Source of the DNA: Lutjanus erythropterus
Lineage: Eukaryota; Chordata; Actinopteri; Lutjaniformes; Lutjanidae
Assembly: GCA_020091685.1 (NCBI GenBank)
Contig: CM034613.1
Coordinates: 6,069,525 to 6,133,524 of the forward strand
DNA: 64,000 nt
Reading direction: 5' to 3'
In this document: piece by piece, positions 34,128 to 43,870 of the stretch
Layout: each line of letters starts with the position of its first letter
Numbering within the stretch: the first letter of the stretch is position 1
Notes under the pieces: generated by a model
What the model saw: only the letters and a program-made list of their open reading frames with translations
The model's database searches: none
What the model was told of the DNA's origin: nothing
Position numbers and translations under genes: made by a program

Positions 34128-35031
34128 GGATGGAAGTAACAGATTACCAACACTCTCTTTACAATAACAAAGTTGCTTTTTGTTTATTTTCTGGGTATTT
34201 CTTAAAAAGGTATTTAAATATTTAAGCTTTTTTTTTTTATCTCAAGTTATGACCTTGCCTACAGTTAAGGGACTTACAAAGTAAAAACAAAAGTCACATG
34301 AAAAAGTCATGATAAACCGTCTTAGAATGACAGGAAAAAGAAAGGAGTATTATCTGGGGTTTTGACTGTCGCAGCAGGAAGTCAGAGCCTCATGTCTAGA
34401 GACATGCTACTCTACACTCAGCTAGTATTCTATAAATAATACATGTCCTAAATGTTTATGCTCGCTGGCGAATCGTCAGCATCAGGGTCGAGCCTAGCAG
34501 TTTAACATCACAAAAATGCCCCAAATAAAGGATGAGTTATGTTCAGGTTTGCATTATTGTGCCTGGGCATCATTCAAAAGTTGCCTCCTCCTTAATGAAT
34601 CATTGATTAAAAGCACCACCTGGTGAGCATGCTAAGCTTAACATTGCATGTTGCACCCACCATGGTGTCCATATAGACTTTTCATTTATTGTCAGCCAGT
34701 TTTGTGTAACTGTCTGATTTCTGACTTCATTTTCTGGGTACTTCTGGTCATCAGCTGCATGCACAGGTTGCAAAGTGCAGTCTATTGAAAAGGAATTGGT
34801 GGTGAGGTTCACACCAAGCGACAGCATGATGCTCCACTTGTGTATACATGTTTGTCGACATGATAATGCACTTTATTTTAAAGCCTAAATGTGTTCTTTA
34901 ATTTAATTTTAACTGACCTACTTCTTACTTTTGTGTAAGTGCATTTTTACACAAGCATTTTTAGTTTTTTACTCAAGTAACAGTACTTTTACTTGAGTAA
35001 AATATTCTACCACTGTTTTCATCCCTGAATA
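34128..35031. mobile_element. Possible inverted-repeat element (CAGGGATGG ends)
   Basis: The left end CACCAGGGATGGAAGTAACA resembles the right end, which on the minus strand reads ATTCAGGGATGAAAACAGTG. The right portion contains the familiar ACTTTTACTTGAGTAAAATA and CTACCACTG blocks. Many fish elements begin this way, so the pairing may join two separate insertions. A 75-codon minus frame (34600-34827) inside has no recognised domain. Confidence 0.35.
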
Positions 35032-36659
35032 GGCCTTGTATTATGGTATTTTGTTATAAATGAAAATGGAACTGAAATGTATTTTGTTTCTATGCAAACT
35101 ATGAAACAAGCAGGAAACACTGTGATTAGGTTTATACTTTAGTGTTGGTATTTGCAAATAGTATGTCATAGCGAAAAGGAACAAAAAGTTCTACCATGTT
35201 TGGCTAGAGTTTCTGGTGTTAACTTCCCCCAGACCAAATAAAAAGCAGGTCAGAGCCCCCGTTGTTACTCTCAGCTGTGATATAAAAGTATCTTGGCTTC
35301 AGTTAGCAAGTGAAGGGGATAAAGAGGACCCCTGCTCCCTCGCTGGCCAGAGTGAAACATAGTGGAAATACTTTAACCTTTTTAAAATAATTTCTAATGA
35401 AAAATAATTTTAGTAATTTCTGCATTAGTGCATCAGAATTGTGATCCAAAAAGTTGTTCTACTAGACTATCAGACTAAGGAAGTCCTAAAAGTCTTTGAT
35501 AATTAGTTAAATTTCCACGATATAAAGATCAGTTGATTACCTACCTTGGGTTTCACAATCCATGTCATTGATGAGCTGATGCTGTACCTCTCTCATCATC
35601 CACGCACCATCAGACCTTTGTAACATTTAAGGCCTTCAGGTCTGTTGGGCTTGGACAACATATGAGTTAGATCATTATGTCAGGATAGGAAATATATCAC
35701 ACCCTTTCCTGCTAAGCAAATCTTTCTCTGTGAGTTTTAGCAGCTTTCATGTGTTTTCCTGAACTTTTTTGTGGTTTAGACTTACTATAGTTGGCTTGAA
35801 TTGGACATTTACAGTAGCATGTAATCTATTCTGTCGTTTACATCCCAATATCTTGGAAAGGCCGCACATCTGGGTTAATGACCAAACCATGACCTTGGTG
35901 CAAACACTGTATTACTGCCCATAGCAAATTAATAGTGCAGAAATAATTTGTTTCTTTAAATAGTCCTGCTAAAAAGTTGGTAAAAAAAAAAAGGAATCCC
36001 GGCATCCAATATCTGTGCATCTATCAGTGCATTTATGCAGAATTCACACTGTTCTTTATGCTGCCTGATGCCTTTTATTTATTTGAAAAATGACACATCA
36101 TTAATGACTACTTCACAATTCAAATGTTTGAATACAACACAACAATGTCAGTAATCAGCCTATTGTATCAAGTAAGTATCAGCCTGTATGCAACTCTCAG
36201 ATAACTACAGGTGGAGAAAACCAGAGTTCGACAGGCCTGCCATGTCTAGTTATGGTTTGCCAAAATACGTTAGGGGGTGGAATCGAGCGACCAGTCAACC
36301 CCAGCCTACATCTATAAGGAGCTATTGAAAGGGTGAATGAAAACAAGTCCTAATTAAAAATGACTTTTCATGAAGTTGTTGCTTCTTTAAAGCACAAAGG
36401 TTTTCTGTTGATAAAGATAATAGCTTCATGCAGTTTTCTTGGTAAAGTAGTAATGTAATTGATTGCAGGATGGTCGAGGAAGATGACAAAGACAAAGAAA
36501 ATTCCCTTAAACCCCTCCAAGTCTTGAGCAGTATGTGTAATACTTTGTATGAAGCCTTCTGTTCATTTTCACCAAGTTCATGAACAGCTGATTTCCTTTC
36601 TTTTCTTGTTGAAGCAGAGATCAAAATGTTTTTTTGACACTTGAATGGCATTGCTTTTC
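35032..36659. other. Unique AT-rich sequence
   Basis: An A-run lies at 35980-35992. No exon or recognised repeat is seen in about 1.6 kb. The 109-codon minus frame at 36322-36651 has no domain. Confidence 0.4.
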
Positions 36660-36905
36660 CCTCTGCTCCTTATTTTTTCCTCCCTTCTGCTCTCAGACGG
36701 AGTGTGGAGGCTTTCTAATAAGCTCCATAAAGACTGTGGTTCCGCTCATGTAGTGTCATGAGGGAGCGGGGTGCATTTCATGCTCCCTGGCTTTAGTGGG
36801 AATAAACAGGTTAGTGGAGTGCATGCTTGCATTGTTTTCCCCGAGCCTGGCTGTAAGTTTGACCCTGTTATTCCACTATAAGGGAGACAAAACCACAGTC
36901 AGCTG
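36660..36905. promoter_or_regulatory. Candidate conserved non-coding block
   Basis: Compact unique block of balanced composition between AT-rich flanks, including GACGGAGTGTGGAGGCTTTC, TAATAAGCTCCATAAAG and GGGAGCGGGGTGCATTTCAT. It has no coding frame or repeat similarity. It is called on texture only. Confidence 0.2.
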
Positions 36906-36931
36906 GGAGATATGAGAAATCTCTTTCTAGT

Positions 36932-37364
36932 TCAAAGGCCTTGTTCAGACTGCCAGCCCAAATCCATTTTTTGGCATATCGGGATTGGGTCCAGATTAAT
37001 TTTAGAAAGTCTGGACAGCCGAAAAAAATGTGATTTTTCAAATCAGATCCAGGCTACATTTGGAGGTGGTTTAGAATGCAATTCCAATCAGATTTCTATA
37101 GATGCGTATGAGTGCGGACACTCTGACTGTTTGAATCAGATTTAAAGTGCCTTGTGCATCACTCGCAAAATGACACACAACAATGACGTCAAATCCAGAG
37201 TGATGTAAGTGAGCAGAATTCATGCTGCTAGCATGGAGGACAGCACAAAGAACAGCAGACTGTGGATAGACACTGAAATAAATTGTCTCCTGGCACTGTG
37301 GGGGAGGCTTCTGTACAGATAAAGCTGGAAGGAACCTACCAGAACAGGCGTCACCAGCGTATCT
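36932..37364 (+). mobile_element. DNA transposon remnant, left part with coding relic
   Basis: Begins AAAGGCCTTGTTCAGACTGC, the left terminus of a widespread fish DNA element. It continues with CCAAATCCATTTTTTGGC, GAAAGTCTGGACAGCCG, AAATCAGATCCAGGCTACAT, GAATCAGATTTAAAGTGCC and CACTCGCAAAATGACA, and then enters coding sequence at 37233. The right terminus is not seen, so only the left end and first exon remain. Confidence 0.6.
37233..37364 (+). pseudogene. Myb/SANT-like DNA-binding domain relic of a transposon
   Basis: ATG at 37233 opens MEDSTKNSRLWIDTEINCLL and continues ALWG. A one-base loss then shifts the frame, which resumes as ASVQIKLEGTYQNRRHQRI. The pattern W(T/S)D.E...LL.LWG.A.VQ..LEG.Y.NR..... 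is the start of the Myb/SANT-like (trihelix-type) domain found in accessory proteins of PIF/Harbinger and some other DNA transposons. Helix 1 and the first part of helix 2 are covered; the rest of the domain and any transposase are absent. The frameshift makes it dead. The superfamily of the host element is inferred. Confidence 0.6.
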
Positions 37365-37470
37365 AGTTATTGAGTGAGTATGTGCTGGTATGACTGAGTT
37401 AATTTGGGATGACTGGTGCAACTGGGGACAAAGCCACGCACCAAACTGAAAAAAAAAAGCTGTTTTTTTT
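37365..37470. other. Junction sequence
   Basis: Includes GACTGGTGCAACTGGGGACA, which recalls the terminal motif of the TTGCAAC-type elements at 6732 and 40851, followed by A- and T-runs. It may be a decayed end of that family. Confidence 0.25.
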
Positions 37471-37600
37471 TGGGGTTAGTGGTTAAGGGTAGAGTTAGGC
37501 TAAGGTTAGGATTAGACAAGTAGGGAATATGGGTAGGGTCATGATAAGTATTAAGAAAATTAATGCAAGTCTCTGTGATGTCCCACAAAATTAGTGCATT
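37471..37600. repeat. GGTTAGG-rich repeat with GATGTCCCACA block
   Basis: GGGGTTAGTGGTTAAGGG, TAGAGTTAGGCTAAGGTTAG and GATTAGACAAGTAGGG are followed by AAAATTAATGCAAGTCTCTG and TGATGTCCCACAAAATTAG. The order (degenerate GTTAGGG units and then TGTCCCCACAAAGATA-like sequence) is that of a dispersed vertebrate repeat. It is not a true telomeric array: units are irregular and few. Confidence 0.55.
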
Positions 37601-38479
37601 TAAACCTGCGTATGATTATAATGCTACGAATGATATGATGTTTTCAAGATGTATAACTGTCCTATCAGCCAAAATGATAAATTAGAACTGCAAAAGAGAG
37701 TGTCCCAGTCTCCAAGTGAGACGATACAGATCCTGTCTACTGTCTGAAATGTAATTTGGTGTCAGAGATGTCAGGTCACTGCTGGGAAATATCCATAAAC
37801 TGTAAGTGACAATATAAGCAAAATATTCAAGTTTTTTCAGCAGAGACCAAGTGAGCAAGCTTGACTGCTGCCAAAATACTTCATTGTCCCAATCCCAGAT
37901 GAGCCAAAACACTTCTTTTAACCAGTCCAACTTCTGACAAACCATTCTGAAAAACTTTGAATCGGTGAATGCACATTGCATGAATGTGACAAAACATGAT
38001 TTTTTTTTGAACTTTTAAAATTAAAAATGTGACATAAAGTGCTACTAAGGCCTTGCCAGTTATTGAAGGGAAGTCTAAACAAACCTGAGCAAAAGTCTGT
38101 TGAGCCTTAAATGAACTGTGTTTAGTTAAAAAGTGGTGACAGTGAGACTGAGCGAACCAACGTCAGTGAGGCTGAAATGTCGACTAAATACAGTGTGAGC
38201 GTGTGCAAACACGTGTCCACTGATCTTTGACTCCTCCTCAGGAGTTAAAGAGCTAACCTTCCTTCGGAGGGTTCCTCATAACAGGTTTGCATAACTACTT
38301 ATTATGCTAATTACAAGTGATAATGAATGCAGTAAAGTGCTAACACTTTCCTCCCTCATGTTGTGCTGTATGTGTTATCTAAAACCACCCCCATGTTCCA
38401 CTTGTTTGTCACTTTTATAGAAAATGGCACTCTTTGCATCTGTTGACACGGCTGGTGAATTCTGGGAACAGAGGGAGCA
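37601..38479. other. Unique sequence, no gene seen
   Basis: No exon or recognised repeat is seen. A T-run lies at about 38000-38008. Confidence 0.4.
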
Positions 38480-38760
38480 GGACTGAAATGCAGACAAATA
38501 TGCAGCAGGCAAGCAGGTAGGATGAAAGGACATTTACCAAGGCAGTGGTCAGGAACAGGCTTACAAGTTTGGAAACAAGATGGCAGCCTGAACAGTAATG
38601 CAAATCCAAGAGGAGACCCACAGGAAAGCAGGTCAGGAACCTGCAACAGGTCAGAGCCTGAACAGATCAGGTACAGGTTCAGATGACTGGAAAGGAAAGG
38701 CGTAATCATCATCGGCAGATGAGTGGAAATGGGCCACTTATATACTGCAGGGCTTTTTGA
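38480..38760. repeat. Purine-biased GGTCAGGAACAGG-type repeat
   Basis: Carries repeated AGCAGGCAAGCAGGTAGGAT, GGTCAGGAACAGGCTTACAA, AGGTCAGAGCCTGAACAGAT and CAGGTACAGGTTCAG motifs. Sequences of this kind occur in some fish long terminal repeat or unclassified elements. I cannot identify the family. The 167-codon minus frame across it is a by-product of the purine bias. Confidence 0.3.
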
Positions 38761-39419
38761 AACATTGACAGTCTCACTATATGATGAATAAAACAACACT
38801 CTCTGGTCAGTCTCTTGTTTCTCATAGTATCCCACACTGCATGCTGTGCAGGACTCCAAATGGTCAAGAAGTCAAGCCCTGCAGGGAAACAGTAATTGGA
38901 GCAAGGTCATGAAGAGGCATGTTTATGGTCCTATAGCTGGCTTTTTAAAATCTCCACTCCAAACAACTACGTTTGGAAAATTCAAAAGACTGTATATACA
39001 TTTGAATAATTTCTACCATGTATTTTTCTATACTGTATCACATTTCCTCCCAATTTATAAGACTGGTCAGGTTCATGTAATTTCCTCAAATTCTGCACCC
39101 TTCCTCACCCTTTTTCCATGCTGGTTTGGCTTGATTCTCTTTGAGCACAGCAGGGATTTGCATCTCTGTCTCAGCCAAGGCTTCCCGCTTTAAGGAGTGT
39201 GTTTTAACTGATATATGCTCGCCTTGAGTGGCGGTAAGATGGTGGTAAATATGTTTCATTTCCTTTATATTTTTCACGACAGAAGTCCCCCATTATTTTG
39301 CTATTGAAGAGAAACTAAACGTCAAACTACAGAAATTCAGTTAGAAGCTACAAGAGTACTGAGAGCTGAACACACAGACTTTTAAGCACAGATGTGAGTG
39401 GAGTCCTACAACACACGCC
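38761..39419. other. Unique sequence, no gene seen
   Basis: The 115-codon plus frame (38846-39193) has no domain and no splice context. Nothing else is recognised. Confidence 0.4.
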
Positions 39420-39715
39420 TGTTTGAAGGGAGAAAGAGGAATTAATTGATTAGTCAATTAGTAGTGATTACAAACATGTAAAAATTAATAATAAATGAAT
39501 CATATATTTGCTGCTTTCCTGGGTTTTATATGAAACGTATGTTAACAGAACACATTTGTATTTTGGACAGTTGGTCAGTTAAAATGTTATATTGGACTCT
39601 AGGCTCTGTAATGCTAATTCTTCACAATTTTCTGACATTTTCTAGATTAAATGATTAAGTGACAAAATAATCAGCAGACTAATCACTACAGTGATTAATT
39701 ACTGGCCTATGTCTA
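39420..39715. mobile_element. hAT-type remnant
   Basis: Ordered blocks AATTGATTAGTCAATTAGTA, ATATATTTGCTGCTTTCC, GGGTTTTATATGAAACGTAT, ATTTTGGACAGTTGGTCAG, TTGGACTCTAGGCTCTG, TTTTCTGACATTTTCTAGA, TTAAATGATTAAGTGACAAA and ATAATCAGCAGACTAATCAC match a very common vertebrate non-autonomous hAT repeat, in which they normally read GATTAATCGATTA and so on. The terminal GGGCTGCAAC ends are lost. Confidence 0.65.
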
Positions 39716-40850
39716 TCATTTATTTATTTACCTGTTTACAGATTATTCTTAACAAATAATATTCTAATTACTCATTCCTATTCCACAAAAAGCCTGCTGC
39801 ATTGTGTTCTATGCAGCATAATTCAGAATAAAAACAAATAACTGACATAAGCTCTATATTATTTTATTATCTTCTGTATTGTTTATTATTACTTGTCTCA
39901 CTCCACTTTTCCCCGGCCCTGTTTACTATGTATCACCACCCTCCAGCCTCTCTCTTTGAATCATTTCCACCCACCCTCACTCTGGCTCCTACAAATAAAG
40001 AAGTATACAGCAGTTACACCGCTTGCTCCATCATCACATTAGAAAGAACAACAATCAGAGTGATGGGGCTTTCAAGGCGGCAGCCGCTGTCGGAGGAAGA
40101 GACGAGTGTAGAGAGTGGGTGGCTGGGTGATGGTGGTGGTGGGGGGTTCCAAGTTGGTAGCAGGAGCGAGATGAAAGGGATCCTTCACTCACTCACAAAC
40201 AAACACACACACACACACTCTGAGCGCCACCACTTGCAGCAAACCGCAATATCCCCATGCCAAATGTTAGCCTTAAGTAAGTAAAAGTTTGTGCACTGGA
40301 AGGGAGAGGGGTGTGTGTCTGTGTGTGTGTGCGTGTGTGCATGTGTGTGTGTCTGTATGTGTGCCTATTTTATTTTGACCAGTGGTGTTAGTCCAATCTC
40401 CTGCCTCCCACTCTCTCCTCTGTCTTTGTGAAACTGCTGATGCTTAGCTGTTGCCTGCATGACTGGCTGCCGTTGGCTCGCCTGGGCAGAAGATCTCCTT
40501 GGTGCAGCATTTTCCTGGCTCATCCTGAGGATCACTGAGGATTGAAGGTTGTGTCTCACAGGCCAGTAAAGACCCTCAGGGCACCTGTTCAAAGCTCCAG
40601 AGACGGGGACCGTGCTTTGGGCCACTGTCCCTAAAGGCGCGGCACCTTTCCAGGGGATTAGCGAAGGGAGAGTTAGCATGTCAGAACCCGAAAGAGGAGA
40701 GCCTGTGCGGGCAATTGAGTCTCAGGGGATCCGCTGTCTTTAAGTGGGTCCAGTAACCATGAGCAAATGGTGCTGAGCCAACATGCAGAGCTTTAAATCA
40801 GACAGTGATAGAAGTATCAGCCATAGAACTAGGATAGCAAAAAATATATA
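39716..40850. other. Unique sequence with GT microsatellite
   Basis: Moderately GC-rich around 40050-40160 and 40380-40740. A 104-codon minus frame (40365-40679) covers the latter without a recognised domain. Interrupted (GT)n runs lie at about 40309-40362 and (CA)n at 40201-40219. No exon can be supported. Confidence 0.35.
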
Positions 40851-41495
40851 GGGGAGACTGTGGATAGTTGCAACATTTATTAGATATGACATATCAATCT
40901 TTTTAAAATGAAGAAGTCAGACATAGGTTGCAACAGGTTAAACAGGTTAAAAATACAGCAAATTTCACTTTTGCTTTTCATCTCAATTAGCACAGGATCC
41001 TGAAAATATGCATTGTTTTCATAGTGTTATTTATATATATAACAATTATAACATTGTTTATTTATACAATAATATAATTGTATTATCCGTTTATTAATCA
41101 TATTTATCAAATAACATTAACTGAGTTTTGTTTGTTTATGCCTCTCAAACAATTGATGTACTTATTACATAAAACAGTACAAAACTTCATCTGTTTTAAA
41201 AGCTGATTTTTGTCACAAATGTCTCAAAATGGCATATTTAATAAGCCAACATCACCCCTTCCCACATCATCAACAACAACTTGTTGCAGTTGTCCCCATC
41301 CTATCAACCATGACAGAGCACGTGCTAGTTAGACACCCTGATCTTGAGTCATGCTAACCATGTCATGTAAAAGTAAAAAAGAAAAACTAAAACTAAGTAG
41401 GTTGTATTTATTTATATGACAAAAATACAGCTCATTAAAAAAACACGACCTGATTGGAGACATAAGACTTGTTGCAATTCTCCCTTGTTGCAACA
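40851..41495. mobile_element. TTGCAAC-type DNA element (copy 2)
   Basis: The left end GGGGAGACTGTGGATAGTTG then CAAC resembles the left end at 6732. The right end GTTGCAATTCTCCC (41471-41484), followed by TTGTTGCAACAGG, is its inverted counterpart. Internal copies of the motif lie at about 40926 (AGGTTGCAACAGG) and 41279 (TTGTTGCAGTTGTCCCC). The AT-rich interior has no coding capacity. At about 640 bp it lacks the inserted sequences of copy 1. Confidence 0.45.
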
Positions 41496-41522
41496 GGCCC
41501 TAGTCCCTGTACATACTTATGC

Positions 41523-41523
<1 letters not shown>

Positions 41524-41585
<62 letters not shown>
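41524..41585. repeat. (CA)n microsatellite
   Basis: About thirty uninterrupted CA units. Open frames across it are artefacts of the repeat. Confidence 0.95.
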
Positions 41586-41588
<3 letters not shown>

Positions 41589-41718
41589 CTGAATTCAGGC
41601 TCAGACACAGGCAGACTAATCATACTAATCATTCTTTTTTCTCATTATATCCGCGGGTTAGAGAATAAGGCATCAATGGTGAATTGAGGGCACTACAGGA
41701 GATTGCATGTGAACCACA

Positions 41719-41772
41719 ATCTCTCCTCTCCTCTCCTCTCCTCTTCTCTCCTCTCTTCTCCTCTCCTCTCCT
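41719..41772. repeat. (CTCCT)n pyrimidine repeat
   Basis: Tandem CTCCT/CTCTC units with two CTTCTC interruptions, giving a pure polypyrimidine strand capable of triplex (H-DNA) structure. Confidence 0.9.
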
Positions 41773-43618
41773 GTGCAATACAAACAGCCACATTATTGAA
41801 AACAACAAATATTTTTGGCAAAACAATTCCCACCGCAGGCTGTGAGCCTTATTGCCTTGGACGTCCTCTCTTGGCGGCGTGGGGGGGGGGCTGAAAGAAA
41901 AAAAACTGATGTGAGATCCGGAGCAGAGCCTCATTCCTCGTTTCTTTAATTTCCTTCCTCAGAGCTCCTGTGCTGAAATAGAGCCAGAGAGTGTTATTGG
42001 TGTGATTATTCTGTCGCACTATGTAGCAGAGAGCGGCGGCAAAATGAGCTCACAGTTGCGACTATCTCTGCCCTAACTGAGTAGCAGCAGCCGCCCCTAC
42101 GGACCGACTGATAGCGGCTGCTGCTGTATATGAGATTCAAACTGGCCTCTGGCAACTGGCGTCATAACTGGATGGGCTGGGAGTTACACAAAGTCCAGGC
42201 CGGAGTCGAGGTTGAAAAGCTGCTTATCATGCAGTTGTGTCCCCAGCCTTGGGGTTGGGGTTCGGGGGGGAGGAGTGGGGGTTTGGGTCAGGGTCAATGT
42301 TTCCATGGTGATTGGATATAGGTTATTTGTTTGGAGGCAGTGTTCGTCCCCACTGTGTCAGAGCTCTGAGGGACAGCAGCCGCTGCAGAGCTCTGTGGGT
42401 GAGATGAATACCACAGAGGATACAGTTGCACACGGTACACACTCGGAGATAATTTGATACACACACAGTAATTATATTGTCATATTTTGATTAGATAAAT
42501 TGCAGATATGCCGAACAGCACATTTTAGTCAATGGTACAATGTAGAGGTTGATATGACTTAGGCCACTTGAGTTTATGTTGGCAAGCAACCCACTCTGTC
42601 CAAAGCCACTGTGGGTGGAAATGGAACATTTCTGACTTTGGTGACTCCAAAGTCCATTTTTACACAAAAATTAGCAAGTATATGCAGTTTTGTTTTCAAT
42701 GCTGAGGCTAAACAAACTAAAGTAGGCAATTGACTCCTTTTCTATCACCAATATATGAGCTTGCCTCTTTTTTGTCTGATGTGCTCTGGAAAAACTCATG
42801 TCTGTGCAGGCAGAGATGTTTTTAAAAGTCTCTCTGTGTTCAGTACCTTCTAACTGAAACTCTGTTGTTTAAAGTGTAGTTTCTCTCCTGGATCACTGTT
42901 TGTGCTTTCAGGTGTCTGCTTTCTTTTATGGTTTCAGTGTTGAATTTCAGCCGTATATAGTTTGTGTTGTGTGATAAAAACACTTCCTGATTTTGTTGTC
43001 ATAATATCACCCATTCCCATCACCACCAAATCTAACTAATCTATATGATGACCCAGGGCAGTGAGTGGGCTCTGCAACATTTTTTTAGCAGCATTGTCAC
43101 TACATAAAAAAAGCCAGTGTCTTCAGAATAATCGATAACTGCATACAGAGTGTACACAGGGGGCCATGCCTTACAAAATACAGACCTAGTGCTCTCGGGC
43201 TGCTGTTATGAAGCTAAATATGACCTCTGAACTCCCTGTAGAGGGGTCAAGAGGAAACTGAATTTACTTATGAAAATCAGTTTTAGTACTAAATGCTTAA
43301 TGTCCCTGGACATCATTATTTTGTGGAACTTGAATATTTCAGGTAGTCATACAGATGCACATAAAATTTATTGCAGGAAGACTGTAGAGAATACAAACTC
43401 ATTGGATCGTGTTAGTGACTTTGCTTTGACTTGACTTAAATCTCTACCCCACGTAGGAGCGTCCACTCTTTTCTGGGGCTGGGCTTTTGCTAGCCTACTT
43501 AGATTTTCTATAAGTCTTAAAGTGTGGAACAGTGACAGGTGTTTTTCGGTCTACCCTGTTTCCACTCTCACTGTGGACTATTCCAGGGCTTGTCCTGTGA
43601 TGTTCTTTGTGTCCTTCC
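41773..43618. other. Unique sequence, locally GC-rich
   Basis: Holds a G-run at about 41881-41890. A GC-richer unique block at 41990-42130 with several CpGs (GAGAGCGGCGGCAAAATGAG, CTACGGACCGACTGATAGCG) could be regulatory. A G-quadruplex motif at 42251-42293 is listed separately. No exon is recognised. Confidence 0.35.
42251..42293 (+). other. Strong G-quadruplex motif
   Basis: G4, TT, G4, TTC, G7, AGGAGT, G5, TTT, G3, TCA, G3: six or more guanine tracts with loops of two to six bases within 43 bases. It lies about 120 bases to the right of the CpG-bearing block at 41990-42130. Confidence 0.85.
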
Positions 43619-43870
43619 TGAAGCCGGGTATACACTGTGGGATTTCAGGCTGTCCGAGAAGAAAGATAACCAACATGAAAGAATGTTTGGTCTTGGCTCC
43701 AAAACAGTGGTCCGACGTTGTGCTGTGAGAGGTTCAAAGATTAATCTTATCATGCAATCATGCTGTCTTACAACCAATGACAGACTGGGATAAAATCCTG
43801 ACAGTGTCAGAAATTTAGGATAACCATCAACCACAATATAATGGCTGCTACGACCCACATCTGATAAACA
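43619..43870 (+). mobile_element. Possible short DNA element (GTATACACTGTGGGATTT type)
   Basis: CCGGGTATACACTGTGGGAT, TTCAGGCTGTCCGAGAAG, GTCCGACGTTGTGCTGTGAG and ACCAATGACAGACTGGGATA recall a fish element starting CCGGGTACACACTGTGCGAT. No matching right terminus was found, so the extent is uncertain. Confidence 0.35.

Noticed and set aside
37471-37545. Interstitial telomere array
   Set aside because: The GGTTAGG-like units are irregular and few, and the following GATGTCCCACA block identifies a dispersed repeat.
38356-38859. 167-codon minus-strand open frame
   Set aside because: It runs across a purine-biased repeat region, which suppresses stop codons on the opposite strand; no domain is seen.
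41435-41687. Histidine/threonine- and valine/cysteine-repeat proteins across CA tracts (also at 51443-51699)
   Set aside because: These are translations of (CA)n microsatellites, not genes.
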